This document shows positions 41,098 to 50,462 of a stretch of 64,000 nucleotides of DNA, in pieces (within the stretch, counting starts at the first letter, position 1; every line of letters begins with the position of its first letter). The position numbers and the translations under genes are program-made. The stretch comes from Streptococcus gallolyticus subsp. gallolyticus DSM 16831 (GTDB taxonomy: Bacteria; Bacillota; Bacilli; Lactobacillales; Streptococcaceae): positions 1,630,001-1,694,000 of the forward strand of contig NZ_CP018822.1 in assembly GCF_002000985.1 (NCBI RefSeq), in the 5' to 3' direction. The notes beneath the pieces are model-generated. The model saw only the letters and a list, made by a program, of their open reading frames with translations. It did not search any database and was not told the DNA's origin.

Positions 41098-41985
41098 CTA
41101 TTCTCCTTTTTCTTTTAACAAATGATAAGCACCAAGCAATCCTGCTAAGTTTTGATGCTGACAAATTTCGATTGGCACTTCAAAGGTCTCCCAGAAAGGA
41201 TTTTTTGCCAGAGCTAGCAAAATATAAGGCAATAAATGTGGATTGCGGCTGATGCCTCCACCCAAAAGCACCTTGTCTGGGTCATTTTGACAAACCACAT
41301 TAAAAATCGTTATGGCTAATCTGGTTGACCATTCTTGGATAAGTCTTTTGACAGCTAGGTCATTATCTTCAAAAATAGCTGCGCCATGAATAGTTTCTTC
41401 ACTAGGCAATCCTTTTAAGACTTTATATTGCTTGACAAGAGCGCTGGTTGAAGCGAGGTCATGCAAGGTTTGATAACCACTTTCTTGGTAATCGATAATC
41501 ATCATCCCAAGCTCACCTGCTTTGTAAGAATGCCCATGAACCACTTTTTTATCATGGACAAAAGCACCGCCAATGCCCGTTCCAATGGTAATCAAGCAAA
41601 AATCATCACAATCTTGTCCACGACCCGAATAAGCTTCAGCGATTGCTGCACAATTGGCATCATTTTCGATAATTATTGGAATATCTGGCTGACTTAATTC
41701 TTGTCGTACTAAGTCAATGACATTACAGCCACTTAAAACACCGATTGCTCCTGCCTGCAAGGCGACGCCAGTTTCTGGTACAATGTGCCCAGGAAAACTA
41801 ATCCCAATTCCTTTAATCTCAAAAGATGTCAGGTAAGGATTGATGAGCTTGCTAAGTGAGTGAATAAAGGCTTCTTTACTTTCTTTTTGTGTTGGGATTT
41901 CGTCATGTTCAAGGACTGCTTCGTGTTCGTCAAGCAAAGCATATTTGACCATGGTACCACCCACATCTATACAAAAATACGGCAT
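41098..41985 (-). CDS. ROK family sugar kinase
   Basis: A 295-aa kinase. The N-terminal ATP motif is CIDVGGTMVKYALL; ENDANCAAIAEAYSG has the catalytic Asp, ITIGTGIGGAFV follows, and AGELGMMII is at the hinge. The usual ROK zinc motif (CxCGxxGCxE) is missing, as in beta-glucoside kinases. It could phosphorylate glucose or a disaccharide freed by the neighbouring glycosidases. Downstream in the same operon is the alpha-xylosidase. The SD is AGGAGGTG. Confidence 0.88.
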   Translation of the reverse strand: MPYFCIDVGGTMVKYALLDEHEAVLEHDEIPTQKESKEAFIHSLSKLINPYLTSFEIKGIGISFPGHIVPETGVALQAGAIGVLSGCNVIDLVRQELSQPDIPIIIENDANCAAIAEAYSGRGQDCDDFCLITIGTGIGGAFVHDKKVVHGHSYKAGELGMMIIDYQESGYQTLHDLASTSALVKQYKVLKGLPSEETIHGAAIFEDNDLAVKRLIQEWSTRLAITIFNVVCQNDPDKVLLGGGISRNPHLLPYILLALAKNPFWETFEVPIEICQHQNLAGLLGAYHLLKEKGE

Positions 41986-41998
41986 CTGCCACCTCCTA

Positions 41999-42026
41999 TG
42001 ATAGCGTTTTCTTAATTCTCATTATA
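41999..42026 (-). promoter_or_regulatory. ROK/xylosidase promoter with cre-like site
   Basis: A TATAAT (minus strand, 42,021-42,026) is followed within the initial transcribed bases by a cre-like 14-mer (41,999-42,012, plus-strand TGATAGCGTTTTCT) that fits the relaxed CcpA consensus. CcpA bound there would block transcription when preferred sugars are present. Confidence 0.6.
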
Positions 42027-42042
42027 GACAAAAATACGCTAC

Positions 42043-42082
42043 AAAAATACCAGCAAGATTAGATATTCTTACTGGCATTTTT
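42043..42082 (-). terminator. Terminator after the response regulator
   Basis: AAAAATGCCAG-TAAGA...TCTTG-CTGGTATTTTT hairpin with T-tract on the minus strand, immediately past the regulator stop codon. Confidence 0.8.
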
Positions 42083-42085
42083 AGT

Positions 42086-43564
42086 CTATTTTGATTTTTG
42101 AGCAATTTGTCTGCGATATTCGTTTGGGGAAATATGGTAAAAGTGTTTAAATTTTTTGTAGAAATAATCAATATTATTATAGCCGACTTTGTCTGCGATT
42201 TCATAAACCATTAAATGAGATTCTTTCAATAAATCCGTAGCTTTTTCCATACGAACTTTTTCAAGGTAATTCAAGAATGATTCGTCCATTTTTCACTTGA
42301 ATTTTTTACCGAGATAGGCGCTATTGTAGCCAAAATGGTCTGCGATATCTTTCAAGGTCAAATCTTCCTCGTAATGACGGTCAACATAATAAATCAATTG
42401 GTCAATAATATCAATATTGTTAAATTCTTCCGCAATCTGACGGGATAGCTTTTCAAGTTCTTCCTTAAATAAAGTGATTAATTCGGGGTAAGAATCTGCT
42501 TGTCTAGCTTTCTCACAAAACGCACTTTCATCGACAGCGATTGATTTTTGCAATTTTTCCTTAATCTTATCAAGAATCGTTGCATAATCGTGACGCATTT
42601 TCCAAATAAGGTCATCTTTTAGGTAATAATCTGCGCAAAGACTACGACCGTAAGCCATAACGACTGTCGTCAAATCATTAGTGGCAATAATTTTTGATAC
42701 GAGGTCATCTAAAGTGACTGGAATCATGATTTCTGGTGACATTCTCGTGATTTTTTCAGGTAAAATCAACTGATTTGGAAACATAAATGCTGCTTCGGAT
42801 AAATCGTTTAACTGTTTTGGAATGACTGTCAAATCTTGCTTGGCACTCACCCAGCCTGTGCTGATAATTTTCCCGCGATTCGCACAGATTTTGGTAAATT
42901 GATAAACGTCTTGATTTAGCGGCGCAGTTGTCAGCAAAATAAGGTAATATTTTGAGAGATTGTTCAACACGACGTATTTCAGAGGAAGCTCCTCTAGTTG
43001 TTCCAAAATATCAACTGGAATAGCTTGGTCAAAGCGTGAGCAGTTGATAAATTGATAATCTGTCAAGCCTGTCTTGTCAGTACCGAAAATCTTATCAAAC
43101 AAACGTTTTTCAAAATCATTTTCATCAAGCTTGGCTGTTTCTTCTTGGATAGTTTTCAATACAGCAATCAGTTCGTCCTCATCAACTGGTTTTAACAGAT
43201 ATGACGTGAAACCTAGCGATACCGCCTGTTGAGCATATTCAAATTCCGAATACCCTGATAAAATAATGGAATAAAAAGGATAGTCAAGGCGTTCTTTGGC
43301 TGTTTGAACCATTTCAAGACCCGTTTGTTCAGGCATTTTGATGTCTGTGATAACCAAATCTGGGTGATAGGTCTCAATCGCCTGCAAACCTTCCTTACCA
43401 TTACTTGCCATGGCAACAACAGAAAAGCCATAATTTTCCCAATCAATTAAGTATTTCAATCCCTCTCTGATAATTTTTTCGTCATCAACAATCAATACTT
43501 TTTTCACTTTTCTCCCCCCTGATATTATTGCCAAATTTTTGACAAAAAGATTCTTTTTCTTCAC
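42086..43564 (-). pseudogene. YesN-type AraC response regulator broken by in-frame TGA
   Basis: The frame encodes a REC domain (VLIVDDEKIIREGLKYLI, phospho-acceptor in DLVITDIKMPE, Lys in LLKPVDEDE), a ~300-aa middle part and a C-terminal AraC domain. A TGA stop at plus-strand 42,293-42,295 interrupts it after GYNSAYLGKKFK, between the two helix-turn-helix motifs. The same frame then continues (MDESFLNYLEKVRMEKATDL, then VGYNNIDYFYKKFK) to 42,086 with no shift. So one substitution divides a 492-codon gene into 423 and 67 codons. The truncated regulator lacks half of the DNA-binding domain. The longest start is GTG 43,564 with AAGGAGG; a second GTG at 43,507 (SD GGGGGGAG) would give the usual N-terminus. 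It is the likely partner of the sensor kinase at 50,453. A sequencing error is possible. Confidence 0.85.
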
Positions 43565-43584
43565 AAGAATCCTCCTTACATACT

Positions 43585-43613
43585 ACTATATCAAGTCTCG
43601 TTTCATGGCACAA
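43585..43613 (-). promoter_or_regulatory. Promoter of the response regulator
   Basis: TTGTGC and TATAGT separated by 17 bases on the minus strand, between the esterase stop and the regulator start. Confidence 0.6.
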
Positions 43614-43621
43614 GCACTTTT

Positions 43622-44452
43622 TTAATGAGAATTTTTCTTTTGAGATGGTAATTTTTTAAACCACTGCACAAATAAATCTACCCATGGTTGAATATTTTCT
43701 TCAATGCCATACCCATTTGGAGCTGCGCTAGCTTCACTACCAAGAGATAAACCATGGCCTCCGTACGAGAATAAATGGTATTCAACAGGAATGTGATATT
43801 TTCGTAAAGCTTGAACAAAAGCTAAGCTATTTTCAGCTGGCACAAGCTCATCCTCACCCGTATGCCAAAGAAATGTTGGGGGTGTTTGAGAAGATACTTT
43901 ATTTTCCAGTGATAAGTATTTTGCTAATTGTTCAAAATCATCCCCTAACAACTGTTTGAAAGAGTCAATATGAGCAAAAGAACCGCTAGAAATAACAGGA
44001 TAGGCTAATAAAATTGCATTAGGTTTCCATTGCTCCACATCATCCCCAAGTGCTTGTTTGAGAATATCTGATGCCCAATCAACACCTAAATTAGCAGCTA
44101 AATGACCACCAGCAGAAAAACCTGCCACAACGATTTTTTGAGTATCAATTCCCCATGGCACCGCATTTTCTCTGATAAAAGCCACTGCTTTTGCTACTTG
44201 AACAAGGCTTGACGGATATCTAACAGGAGCTACCGAATAGCGTAGGACAAAAGTAGCAAAACCATATTGTAACAGTTTTACAGCTATGGGTTCTGCTTCT
44301 CTATCTGACGTCATTTGATACCCTCCACCTGGGCAAATGAGAAGTGCTGGACGCTTTTCAATCTTTAGTTCTGGGGAATTTTCTAAAATATAAGTGGTTA
44401 AAGTGGCTTGATTCCCATTTTGGTCAGTAATCGAAAATTCTTTATAAAGCAT
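43622..44452 (-). CDS. Alpha/beta hydrolase, acetyl-esterase-like
   Basis: A 276-aa cytoplasmic hydrolase of the BD-FAE/acetylxylan-esterase-like class. The oxyanion region is LLICPGGGYQ, the nucleophile elbow is GFSAGGHLA (Ser near 115), the acid is in HTGEDELVP, and the His is in YGGHGLS. These enzymes remove acetyl (or other acyl) groups from sugars. Nine bases past the alpha-fucosidase gene, in the same operon, its likely task is deacetylating imported oligosaccharides; that is inference. Confidence 0.85.
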   Translation of the reverse strand: MLYKEFSITDQNGNQATLTTYILENSPELKIEKRPALLICPGGGYQMTSDREAEPIAVKLLQYGFATFVLRYSVAPVRYPSSLVQVAKAVAFIRENAVPWGIDTQKIVVAGFSAGGHLAANLGVDWASDILKQALGDDVEQWKPNAILLAYPVISSGSFAHIDSFKQLLGDDFEQLAKYLSLENKVSSQTPPTFLWHTGEDELVPAENSLAFVQALRKYHIPVEYHLFSYGGHGLSLGSEASAAPNGYGIEENIQPWVDLFVQWFKKLPSQKKNSH

Positions 44453-44460
44453 AGAAACTC

Positions 44461-45930
44461 CTATCTAACTTGAACTTTTAAAACTTGTGGCAAATCACTA
44501 GAAACTTTAGGAATTTCTACCTTAAGTCCACCTGATGTTTGCTTCCAAAGAAGCGATTGATTCTTTCCAAGTAGAAATACTTTTTCAATAATCCCATGAA
44601 ATTCTGGTAAATCTTGGTCTTTCGACGTTGCTAATGCTTTAATGGTTAGCTGTTCTGGACCTGAAAGTCTTCCCATGATAAAAACATAGATTGAATTGCC
44701 ACTCACCGTAAATCTAAAATCTTTTGTTGTGTAATAAATTGGTTTGCTGTCTGAAAATTGACCGCTCGGTTGACGAGTTGGTCCTTCTTGGGCTTTCCGC
44801 CACACTTTTGCACCATAAATCGCCTCCCCATTAATAGACAGCCAATTCCCAATGGTTTCTAAAATATCTTGGTCATGTTTCGCAATGCTTCCGTCAGCTT
44901 TTGGTCCTACATTAAGCAGTAAATTGCCATTTTTAGCAACAACATCAATCAAGGTTTGAATGATTTCTAAAGGTGTTTTGTATGCCAAACTGTCCGTATA
45001 GCACCACGAATTGCGAGCGATAGCCGTGTCTGTCTGCCAAGAAAATGGCTGCGCTTGTTCAAAACCACCTCGTTCCATTTCAACAATGCCAGTCCCAAAC
45101 ATCATGGCATCATGTTTATAGCAAATACTAGTTGGCTTTTGCCACTTGACACCTAAATTATAATAATAAGCAGCAATTAGTTTTAGATAGTCTTTGAAAC
45201 TGTCGTGCTCAATCCACCAATCAAAATAAAGTATTTCTGGTTGGTAATCTCTGATTAATTCTGCCGTTCGCAGCAGCCAATCCTCTAAAAAAGCTTGGTC
45301 TAGGTAAGGCTTACTAAATAAATCTTGGTGGTCAGGTTCAGGCATGGCTGGCCAATAAAGGCTATCTTTTGTTAAAGGGGCAACAATATCACTCTCAAAT
45401 TCCTTACCATGTCCAAAGAAAAAATAATGCTCGGCGCGGTGCGATGAGGTACAAAAATGAATCCCTCGTTTCTCAGCTTCCTTTTTTAATTCTCCAAGAA
45501 TATCGCGTTTTGGTCCCATTTCAACAGCATTAAACGGTGATAAGGCACTTTGGTACATCTGAAAACCGTCATGGTGTTCAGCAACAGGAAAAATATATTT
45601 CGCACCAGATTCTTCAAAAATTGCTAACCACTCTTTTGCATTAAATTTTTCAGCGGTAAACATAGGAATGAAATCTTTATAACCAAACGTTTTATGCTCG
45701 CCGTAAGTTTTGACATGGTGCTGAAATTCTGGGTGTGATGTGATGTACATATTCCTTGAATACCATTCGTTGCGATAAGCAGGAACACTATACACGCCCC
45801 AATGAATGAAAATTCCAAATTTAGCCTTTAAAAACCACTCTGGCACTTGGTACTGAAACAGAGATTTCCACGTTGGTAAATATGGTCCTTGATTGGCAAT
45901 ACGTTTGATTTCTTCAATGGTAATGCTCAT
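44461..45930 (-). CDS. GH29 alpha-L-fucosidase
   Basis: A 489-aa enzyme without a signal peptide. The GH29 pattern is visible: FGIFIHWGVYSVPAYRNEWY at the N-terminus, FPVAEHHDGFQMY, and the nucleophile region PEILYFDWWIEHDSF with the Asp near residue 236. A C-terminal beta domain is present. It releases terminal alpha-L-fucose with retention. Since it lacks a signal peptide, it acts on imported sugars. It follows the binding-protein gene at a gap with a hairpin. Linkage preference cannot be read from the sequence. Confidence 0.92.
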   Translation of the reverse strand: MSITIEEIKRIANQGPYLPTWKSLFQYQVPEWFLKAKFGIFIHWGVYSVPAYRNEWYSRNMYITSHPEFQHHVKTYGEHKTFGYKDFIPMFTAEKFNAKEWLAIFEESGAKYIFPVAEHHDGFQMYQSALSPFNAVEMGPKRDILGELKKEAEKRGIHFCTSSHRAEHYFFFGHGKEFESDIVAPLTKDSLYWPAMPEPDHQDLFSKPYLDQAFLEDWLLRTAELIRDYQPEILYFDWWIEHDSFKDYLKLIAAYYYNLGVKWQKPTSICYKHDAMMFGTGIVEMERGGFEQAQPFSWQTDTAIARNSWCYTDSLAYKTPLEIIQTLIDVVAKNGNLLLNVGPKADGSIAKHDQDILETIGNWLSINGEAIYGAKVWRKAQEGPTRQPSGQFSDSKPIYYTTKDFRFTVSGNSIYVFIMGRLSGPEQLTIKALATSKDQDLPEFHGIIEKVFLLGKNQSLLWKQTSGGLKVEIPKVSSDLPQVLKVQVR

Positions 45931-45948
45931 GTTTTCTCCTCACAAGTC

Positions 45949-45976
45949 AAAAAATGGAGTGAGACCAAGGTCCCAC
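45949..45976 (-). terminator. Weak intraoperonic terminator
   Basis: Minus-strand GTGGGACC-TT-GGTCTCAC stem (one G-U pair) with TTTTTT four bases later. It probably lowers expression of the enzymes relative to the binding protein. Confidence 0.6.
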
Positions 45977-45994
45977 CCCACCCGCAACTAGACA

Positions 45995-47743
45995 TTAATC
46001 GTTATCATCAGCTTTGGCTTCTTTGACGACTTCTTCACGCGCTTTTTGTTGGTCTTTGGCATTTTGCATATCAATCGCTAACACTTTGTCGTAATTCAAA
46101 CCTTTAGCTGTATCTTGCATTTCTTTTAACAATGAGTTGAATTCTGCTTCATCTTTGGCAAATACCATTTTCCAAGAATATTCAACCACCGTTGATTTCA
46201 CTTGATTTCGAAGAGTTTCGATTTCAGAGTCATCTTCAGGCGCAAGATAGCTTGCTCCTGGTGCAACAAGAAGTTGGTCATTCTTTTCAAGATAGTCAAT
46301 GGTTGTTTCGGCATTGTCCATATGTGAGCTCCAGTCAGTAATGACAGGATTTGTGTTGTATTCTTGTTGGTAAGTATCCCACAAAGTGAAGTAATATGGA
46401 CTATTGGTATCTGGGTCAATATCAATTGGAATGATTGTGTCAACGTTCAATGTTGAAAGACCGTCGCTGTATGAACCACTACCGTATTCTTCAGGCACTT
46501 CTGCACCGTCGCTAGACAAGAGGGCTGATTTCCCGAAGTCTGTCAATTCTGGTAGCCCGTCATCGTTAATATCCCATGTCAAGCCTTCGATACCTGCACT
46601 ACCTTGACTTGATGAACTGTTGGCACGTTCACCTTCTGGTGAATACAACCAGTCAATAAATTCAGCAATGCGTTCTGGGTCTTTGGCATTAGAGCCGATA
46701 CCAATGAATTGTTTACCACCGTAAGCATAGGCACCGTATGAGAAGATTTTTTGGTCTTTAATAGGAACTGACATAAAGCCTTTACCTGCATTTAAATTGT
46801 CAGTTGTGTTGTAGGCTGCTTGTCCAAGCCAAGGCCACCATGAGAAGAGAACTTGTCCGTCTTGGAATTTTGAATAAAGGGTATCGTAGTTTTGTGTTGT
46901 TGATTCTGGGTCAACAAGTCCTAGTTGATTAGCTTCAAAGTAGAATTTCAAAGCACGCACATATTGTGAATCACTGTCAATGATACTTTGATAATCAGAG
47001 CCGTCTGCTTTGGCTAAAACAAAGCCTAATTCATCATAACCATAAAGCGCAGCCAATTGTTTCGCAGCTCCCATCATATTGCCGTCCCAATCGCCAAAGA
47101 GTGAGAAGGCATAGACTTTTTTGCCTGAATCAGATGTTGGGTTGGCTTCTTGCATTGCCGCTAAAACTGGCAACAAATCTTCAAGCGTATTGACTTGTGG
47201 GTAACCAACTTTCCCATACAAATCCCAGCGCAAATAAGTTCCGAAGGTTGGGTCTTGAGCTTCTGAAGGCTCCGTTGGGGAAGTACTTGAAACTTCTGTT
47301 GGGAAACCATAAATAGTCCCATCACTATTTAAATGTTGAACAGCTGCATCATATTCTCTGACATTGTCCATTTTTTTGTAGAGCTCTGTTGAATCGTAAA
47401 GCAAGCCAGCTTGCACCAATTCATTGTAATGCTCACCACTACCTGTGATAATAATATCACCCAAATCACCTGCGGCTGTTCGTGTTTGGTAAAGCGTATC
47501 ACCATTTCCAGCAACGTTTGGTGCGATAATGTTTAATTCGATGTTAAATTTATCTTTGACAAGTTGTGCAAACCACCCTTTTTGGATTCCCATATAGTTG
47601 GCAACATCATCATAAACATCAACAGTAATGGTTTCGCTTCTATCTACGCTAGCCGTTTTTTTACTGCTACATGCTGACAATAATGCCAAAGAAGAAGTTG
47701 CAATAATTCCTAATGTCACAAGCTTTTTCCAACTTTTTTTCAT
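45995..47743 (-). CDS. Oligosaccharide-binding lipoprotein of ABC importer
   Basis: A 582-aa family 1 extracellular binding protein. The lipoprotein signal is short, with lipobox LSAC and Cys25. The mature part follows the LplA/YtcQ pattern and is large (about 555 aa), the usual size for binders of long oligosaccharides, with several exposed Trp residues (FSWWPWLGQ). It should catch the substrate and pass it to the two permeases encoded upstream. A regular SD (AAGGAG) precedes the ATG. Confidence 0.92.
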   Translation of the reverse strand: MKKSWKKLVTLGIIATSSLALLSACSSKKTASVDRSETITVDVYDDVANYMGIQKGWFAQLVKDKFNIELNIIAPNVAGNGDTLYQTRTAAGDLGDIIITGSGEHYNELVQAGLLYDSTELYKKMDNVREYDAAVQHLNSDGTIYGFPTEVSSTSPTEPSEAQDPTFGTYLRWDLYGKVGYPQVNTLEDLLPVLAAMQEANPTSDSGKKVYAFSLFGDWDGNMMGAAKQLAALYGYDELGFVLAKADGSDYQSIIDSDSQYVRALKFYFEANQLGLVDPESTTQNYDTLYSKFQDGQVLFSWWPWLGQAAYNTTDNLNAGKGFMSVPIKDQKIFSYGAYAYGGKQFIGIGSNAKDPERIAEFIDWLYSPEGERANSSSSQGSAGIEGLTWDINDDGLPELTDFGKSALLSSDGAEVPEEYGSGSYSDGLSTLNVDTIIPIDIDPDTNSPYYFTLWDTYQQEYNTNPVITDWSSHMDNAETTIDYLEKNDQLLVAPGASYLAPEDDSEIETLRNQVKSTVVEYSWKMVFAKDEAEFNSLLKEMQDTAKGLNYDKVLAIDMQNAKDQQKAREEVVKEAKADDND

Positions 47744-47807
47744 TAAAATTCTCCTTATTTTATATTACATTGGCTGTTAACCAATTTTGCATACCAATTG
47801 AAAGTCA

Positions 47808-48716
47808 TTAACCTTTTACAGCACCCAACATAATCCCTTTTACAAAGTATTTTTGGAACATTGGGTAAATAAACATAATCGGCAAAACCACGATAACAGA
47901 AACCGTCATGCGAATTGATGTTGGTGTTTGAGTCGTTGCCGCAGAAACCACACTACCAACTGCTCCACCTGTATTTTTCACCATTTGCGCTAAGCTATTA
48001 GCTTGATTAATATAAGTATAAAGCAAATATTGCAGAGAGTATAGCTTCTGGTCAGTAATGTAAATCAAGGTATCTTGGAAAGAATTCCATTGACCAACTG
48101 CTGAGAAAATCGCTACCGTTGCTAAAATTGGGGTACAGTTTGGCAAAATGACTTTAAAGAAAACTTGTAAAATATTTGCCCCATCAATTTCAGCTGCTTC
48201 TTGCAATGATTTTGGAATTGATTCGATATAAGTCTTAACCAAAATAATGTTAAATGGCTGAACAACGGCTGGCAGCACATATACCCAAAAATTATTGGTC
48301 AATCCCAACGTTTTCATAGTGATAAACATTGGAATCATACCTGCATTAAAGTACATTGTGATGATAATAAAGCGGTACCAAAATGCTTTTTTCCAAAACT
48401 GCTCTTGGGTGAACATAAATCCCAAGAAAGCCGAAGCTAAAACCGTCGCTGCTGTACCAATCACAGTCCTAGCAACTGAAACAACTGCAGCCGTTGGCAA
48501 ACCACCCAGTTTTAAAATTTGAATATAATTTTCAAAATGAATTTCTTTTGGTAAGAAACGAATTTCTCCCAAGGCACTTAATTCATTGTTACTAATCGAA
48601 TTAATAATTAAATAATAGAATGGATAAAAACAGATAAATGTAAAAATTATAAAGAATAAATAGTTACAAATATTAAATGTTATATCCGAGCGTGTTAACT
48701 GATCTTTTTTCTTCAT
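47808..48716 (-). CDS. ABC importer permease, LplC/YtcP type
   Basis: A 302-aa membrane protein with six helices and the EAA loop EAAEIDGANILQVFFKVILP near residue 190, which contacts the ATPase. The C-terminal segment AVKG is typical of the LplC subfamily. Downstream of the first permease gene by 14 bases. Confidence 0.94.
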   Translation of the reverse strand: MKKKDQLTRSDITFNICNYLFFIIFTFICFYPFYYLIINSISNNELSALGEIRFLPKEIHFENYIQILKLGGLPTAAVVSVARTVIGTAATVLASAFLGFMFTQEQFWKKAFWYRFIIITMYFNAGMIPMFITMKTLGLTNNFWVYVLPAVVQPFNIILVKTYIESIPKSLQEAAEIDGANILQVFFKVILPNCTPILATVAIFSAVGQWNSFQDTLIYITDQKLYSLQYLLYTYINQANSLAQMVKNTGGAVGSVVSAATTQTPTSIRMTVSVIVVLPIMFIYPMFQKYFVKGIMLGAVKG

Positions 48717-48730
48717 CTTTTTCTACCACC

Positions 48731-49678
48731 CTAAACAATACTTGTGCCACGGATTTTCTTGGAAGCAATATTAACAACTGCCAATAAAACCACACTGATA
48801 ACACTCTTCAACATACTAAGTGCTGTGGCAAATGATAAACTACTACCACCAAGACCGATATTATAAACGTATAAATCCAAAACTTGGATATGTTCTTTGT
48901 TAAAGGCGTTTTGGAATACAAAATATTGATCCATACCATTACTTAATAAATTAGCAATAGACAACATCAACATTACCAAGTAAGTCGGCATAAGAGCTGG
49001 CAAGGTAATATGACGCATTAAATCAAAACGGTTAGCACCGTCAATCTGTGCTGATTCGTACAATTCAGGATCAATCCCAGCAATCGCAGCCAAGTACATG
49101 ATAGCTCCCCAACCTAGTCCTTTCCAAATGCCCCACAGACACATGATTAACCAAGTATGTTTATCACTATCGAGGAACTTAACAGGCTCTGTAATAATGC
49201 CATAATGCTCTAATAACGTATTAACCAAACCAGTGCTTGAGAAAAGGCTAAAAGCAATCGTGTAAACAAGCACCCAACTGATAAAGTTTGGCAATGTTGT
49301 CAAGGTTTGAACGATGTTCTTAAACCATTTGCTCTTAATTTCATTTAGAAAAATGGCAAATAAAACTGGAAAGAATGATGTCGCAATGCCCAAGAAACTC
49401 ATGGCAAATGTATTTTTCATTACTTGTACCAGTTGGTCTAATTGGGTCTTGCTAGAAACAATCATCTTGAACCATTTCAAACCAACAAATTCACTTCCCG
49501 ACAGCCCCAGAGCTGGCTTGTAATCATACAAAGCATAAATCCAACCATGCAGCGGGAAATAAGAAAATAGAAACACTAAAATCAAAAAAGGGAGAACCGT
49601 TAAAAACATCACTTTCCCTTCGCGGGAATGCCTGTCGCTTATGGTCTGTTTTGATTTGTGCGAACTAGGTTTTATCAT
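48731..49678 (-). CDS. ABC importer permease, LplB/YteP type
   Basis: A 315-aa permease with six helices and EAA loop ESAQIDGANRFDLMRHITLP. The frame opens with GTG at 49,687, but AGAGGTG is spaced for ATG at 49,676-49,678. First gene of the operon permease-permease-binding protein-fucosidase-esterase. No ATPase gene is in the window; a shared MsmK-type ATPase encoded elsewhere is the usual solution in streptococci. Confidence 0.94.
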   Translation of the reverse strand: MIKPSSHKSKQTISDRHSREGKVMFLTVLPFLILVFLFSYFPLHGWIYALYDYKPALGLSGSEFVGLKWFKMIVSSKTQLDQLVQVMKNTFAMSFLGIATSFFPVLFAIFLNEIKSKWFKNIVQTLTTLPNFISWVLVYTIAFSLFSSTGLVNTLLEHYGIITEPVKFLDSDKHTWLIMCLWGIWKGLGWGAIMYLAAIAGIDPELYESAQIDGANRFDLMRHITLPALMPTYLVMLMLSIANLLSNGMDQYFVFQNAFNKEHIQVLDLYVYNIGLGGSSLSFATALSMLKSVISVVLLAVVNIASKKIRGTSIV

Positions 49679-49693
49679 AACCTTCACCTCTCT

Positions 49694-49707
49694 TGTAATC
49701 GTTTACA
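49694..49707. promoter_or_regulatory. Perfect cre (CcpA) site upstream of importer operon
   Basis: TGTAATCGTTTACA agrees at every position with the cre consensus TGWAANCGNTNWCA and is palindromic. It lies 16 bases upstream of the first permease start codon, where CcpA would repress. Confidence 0.8.
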
Positions 49708-49793
49708 TAAAAGATAATATCATCTTTTCAACCGTTTGCCACTAGCTAAAACTATACCACCTTACTGTAAAAAATAGACATTCCCTAAAAATT

Positions 49794-49824
49794 AAGCCCT
49801 TTCATTTGGGCTTTTTGCTATAAT
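49794..49824 (+). promoter_or_regulatory. Promoter of the yesL-like/yesM-like operon
   Basis: An extended -10 element TGCTATAAT (49,816-49,824) follows a perfect 6-bp hairpin AAGCCC/GGGCTT (49,794-49,813) with T-rich flanks. The hairpin may isolate this promoter from the divergent importer operon. Confidence 0.65.
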
Positions 49825-49853
49825 GAATACAGAAAGATAAGAGGTGCAGTTCC

Positions 49854-50462
49854 ATGAAATTTGACTACAATAATCGACTATTCCAAGCAGTAACTGAAAT
49901 CTGCAATTTTATCGCATTGAATCTTTTGTTTCTAATAACGTGTTTTCCAATTATAACCATTGGACCTGCCCTTTCTTCTTTGTTCTATGTCACCTTACGA
50001 TACGCTGATGACAAGAGTGGTTATCTCGTAAAAGACTACCTTATTCAATTAAAATCCGATTTAAAAAATAGATTTCTGATTAGTTTTATCTTCTTGCTGG
50101 CTGGAGCTCTGCTTAGCTTTTTAACCTTATTTTGGTTTTCAGTCCAAACAACTATCGGAACTATATTTGCAGTGATTTGTTTAGCACTTCTTCTGCTTCT
50201 TATCGTTGCATTTATCATTTGCTGTGCGCTTAGCGGACGCTATCAAAACAGCTTACGCCAGACACTCAAGAACAGTTTTTTATTGGCAATTGCTTCCCCT
50301 TGGCATTCCATTATCATTCTTTCTATTCCTGTGGCATTACTCTGCTTGGGAGTGATTATGAGTTCGTTTAAGATTTTCCTTGTCTTATTTGGAGCTTCGT
50401 TAAGCGCTTATTGCTCTGCTTTTTGCCTATTATCATTATTTAAAAAATTTGAATGGCGATAA
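49854..50462 (+). CDS. YesL (DUF624) family membrane protein
   Basis: A 202-aa protein with about five helices and the family N-terminus (FDYNNRLFQAVTEICNFIALNL, then LITCFPIITIGPA). YesL-type proteins accompany Lpl/Yes-type sugar importers and YesMN two-component systems; their role is not established. SD GAGGTG fixes the start. The next gene begins before it ends. Confidence 0.88.
   Translation: MKFDYNNRLFQAVTEICNFIALNLLFLITCFPIITIGPALSSLFYVTLRYADDKSGYLVKDYLIQLKSDLKNRFLISFIFLLAGALLSFLTLFWFSVQTTIGTIFAVICLALLLLLIVAFIICCALSGRYQNSLRQTLKNSFLLAIASPWHSIIILSIPVALLCLGVIMSSFKIFLVLFGASLSAYCSAFCLLSLFKKFEWR

Noticed and set aside
42086..42289. A separate 67-aa AraC-type regulator gene
   Set aside because: It is the downstream remainder of the response regulator in the same frame after TGA, with no SD of its own.
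42293..42295. TGA as selenocysteine or programmed readthrough in the response regulator
   Set aside because: No selenocysteine use is known in streptococci and no reason for Sec in an AraC domain; a nonsense mutation or sequencing error is simpler.
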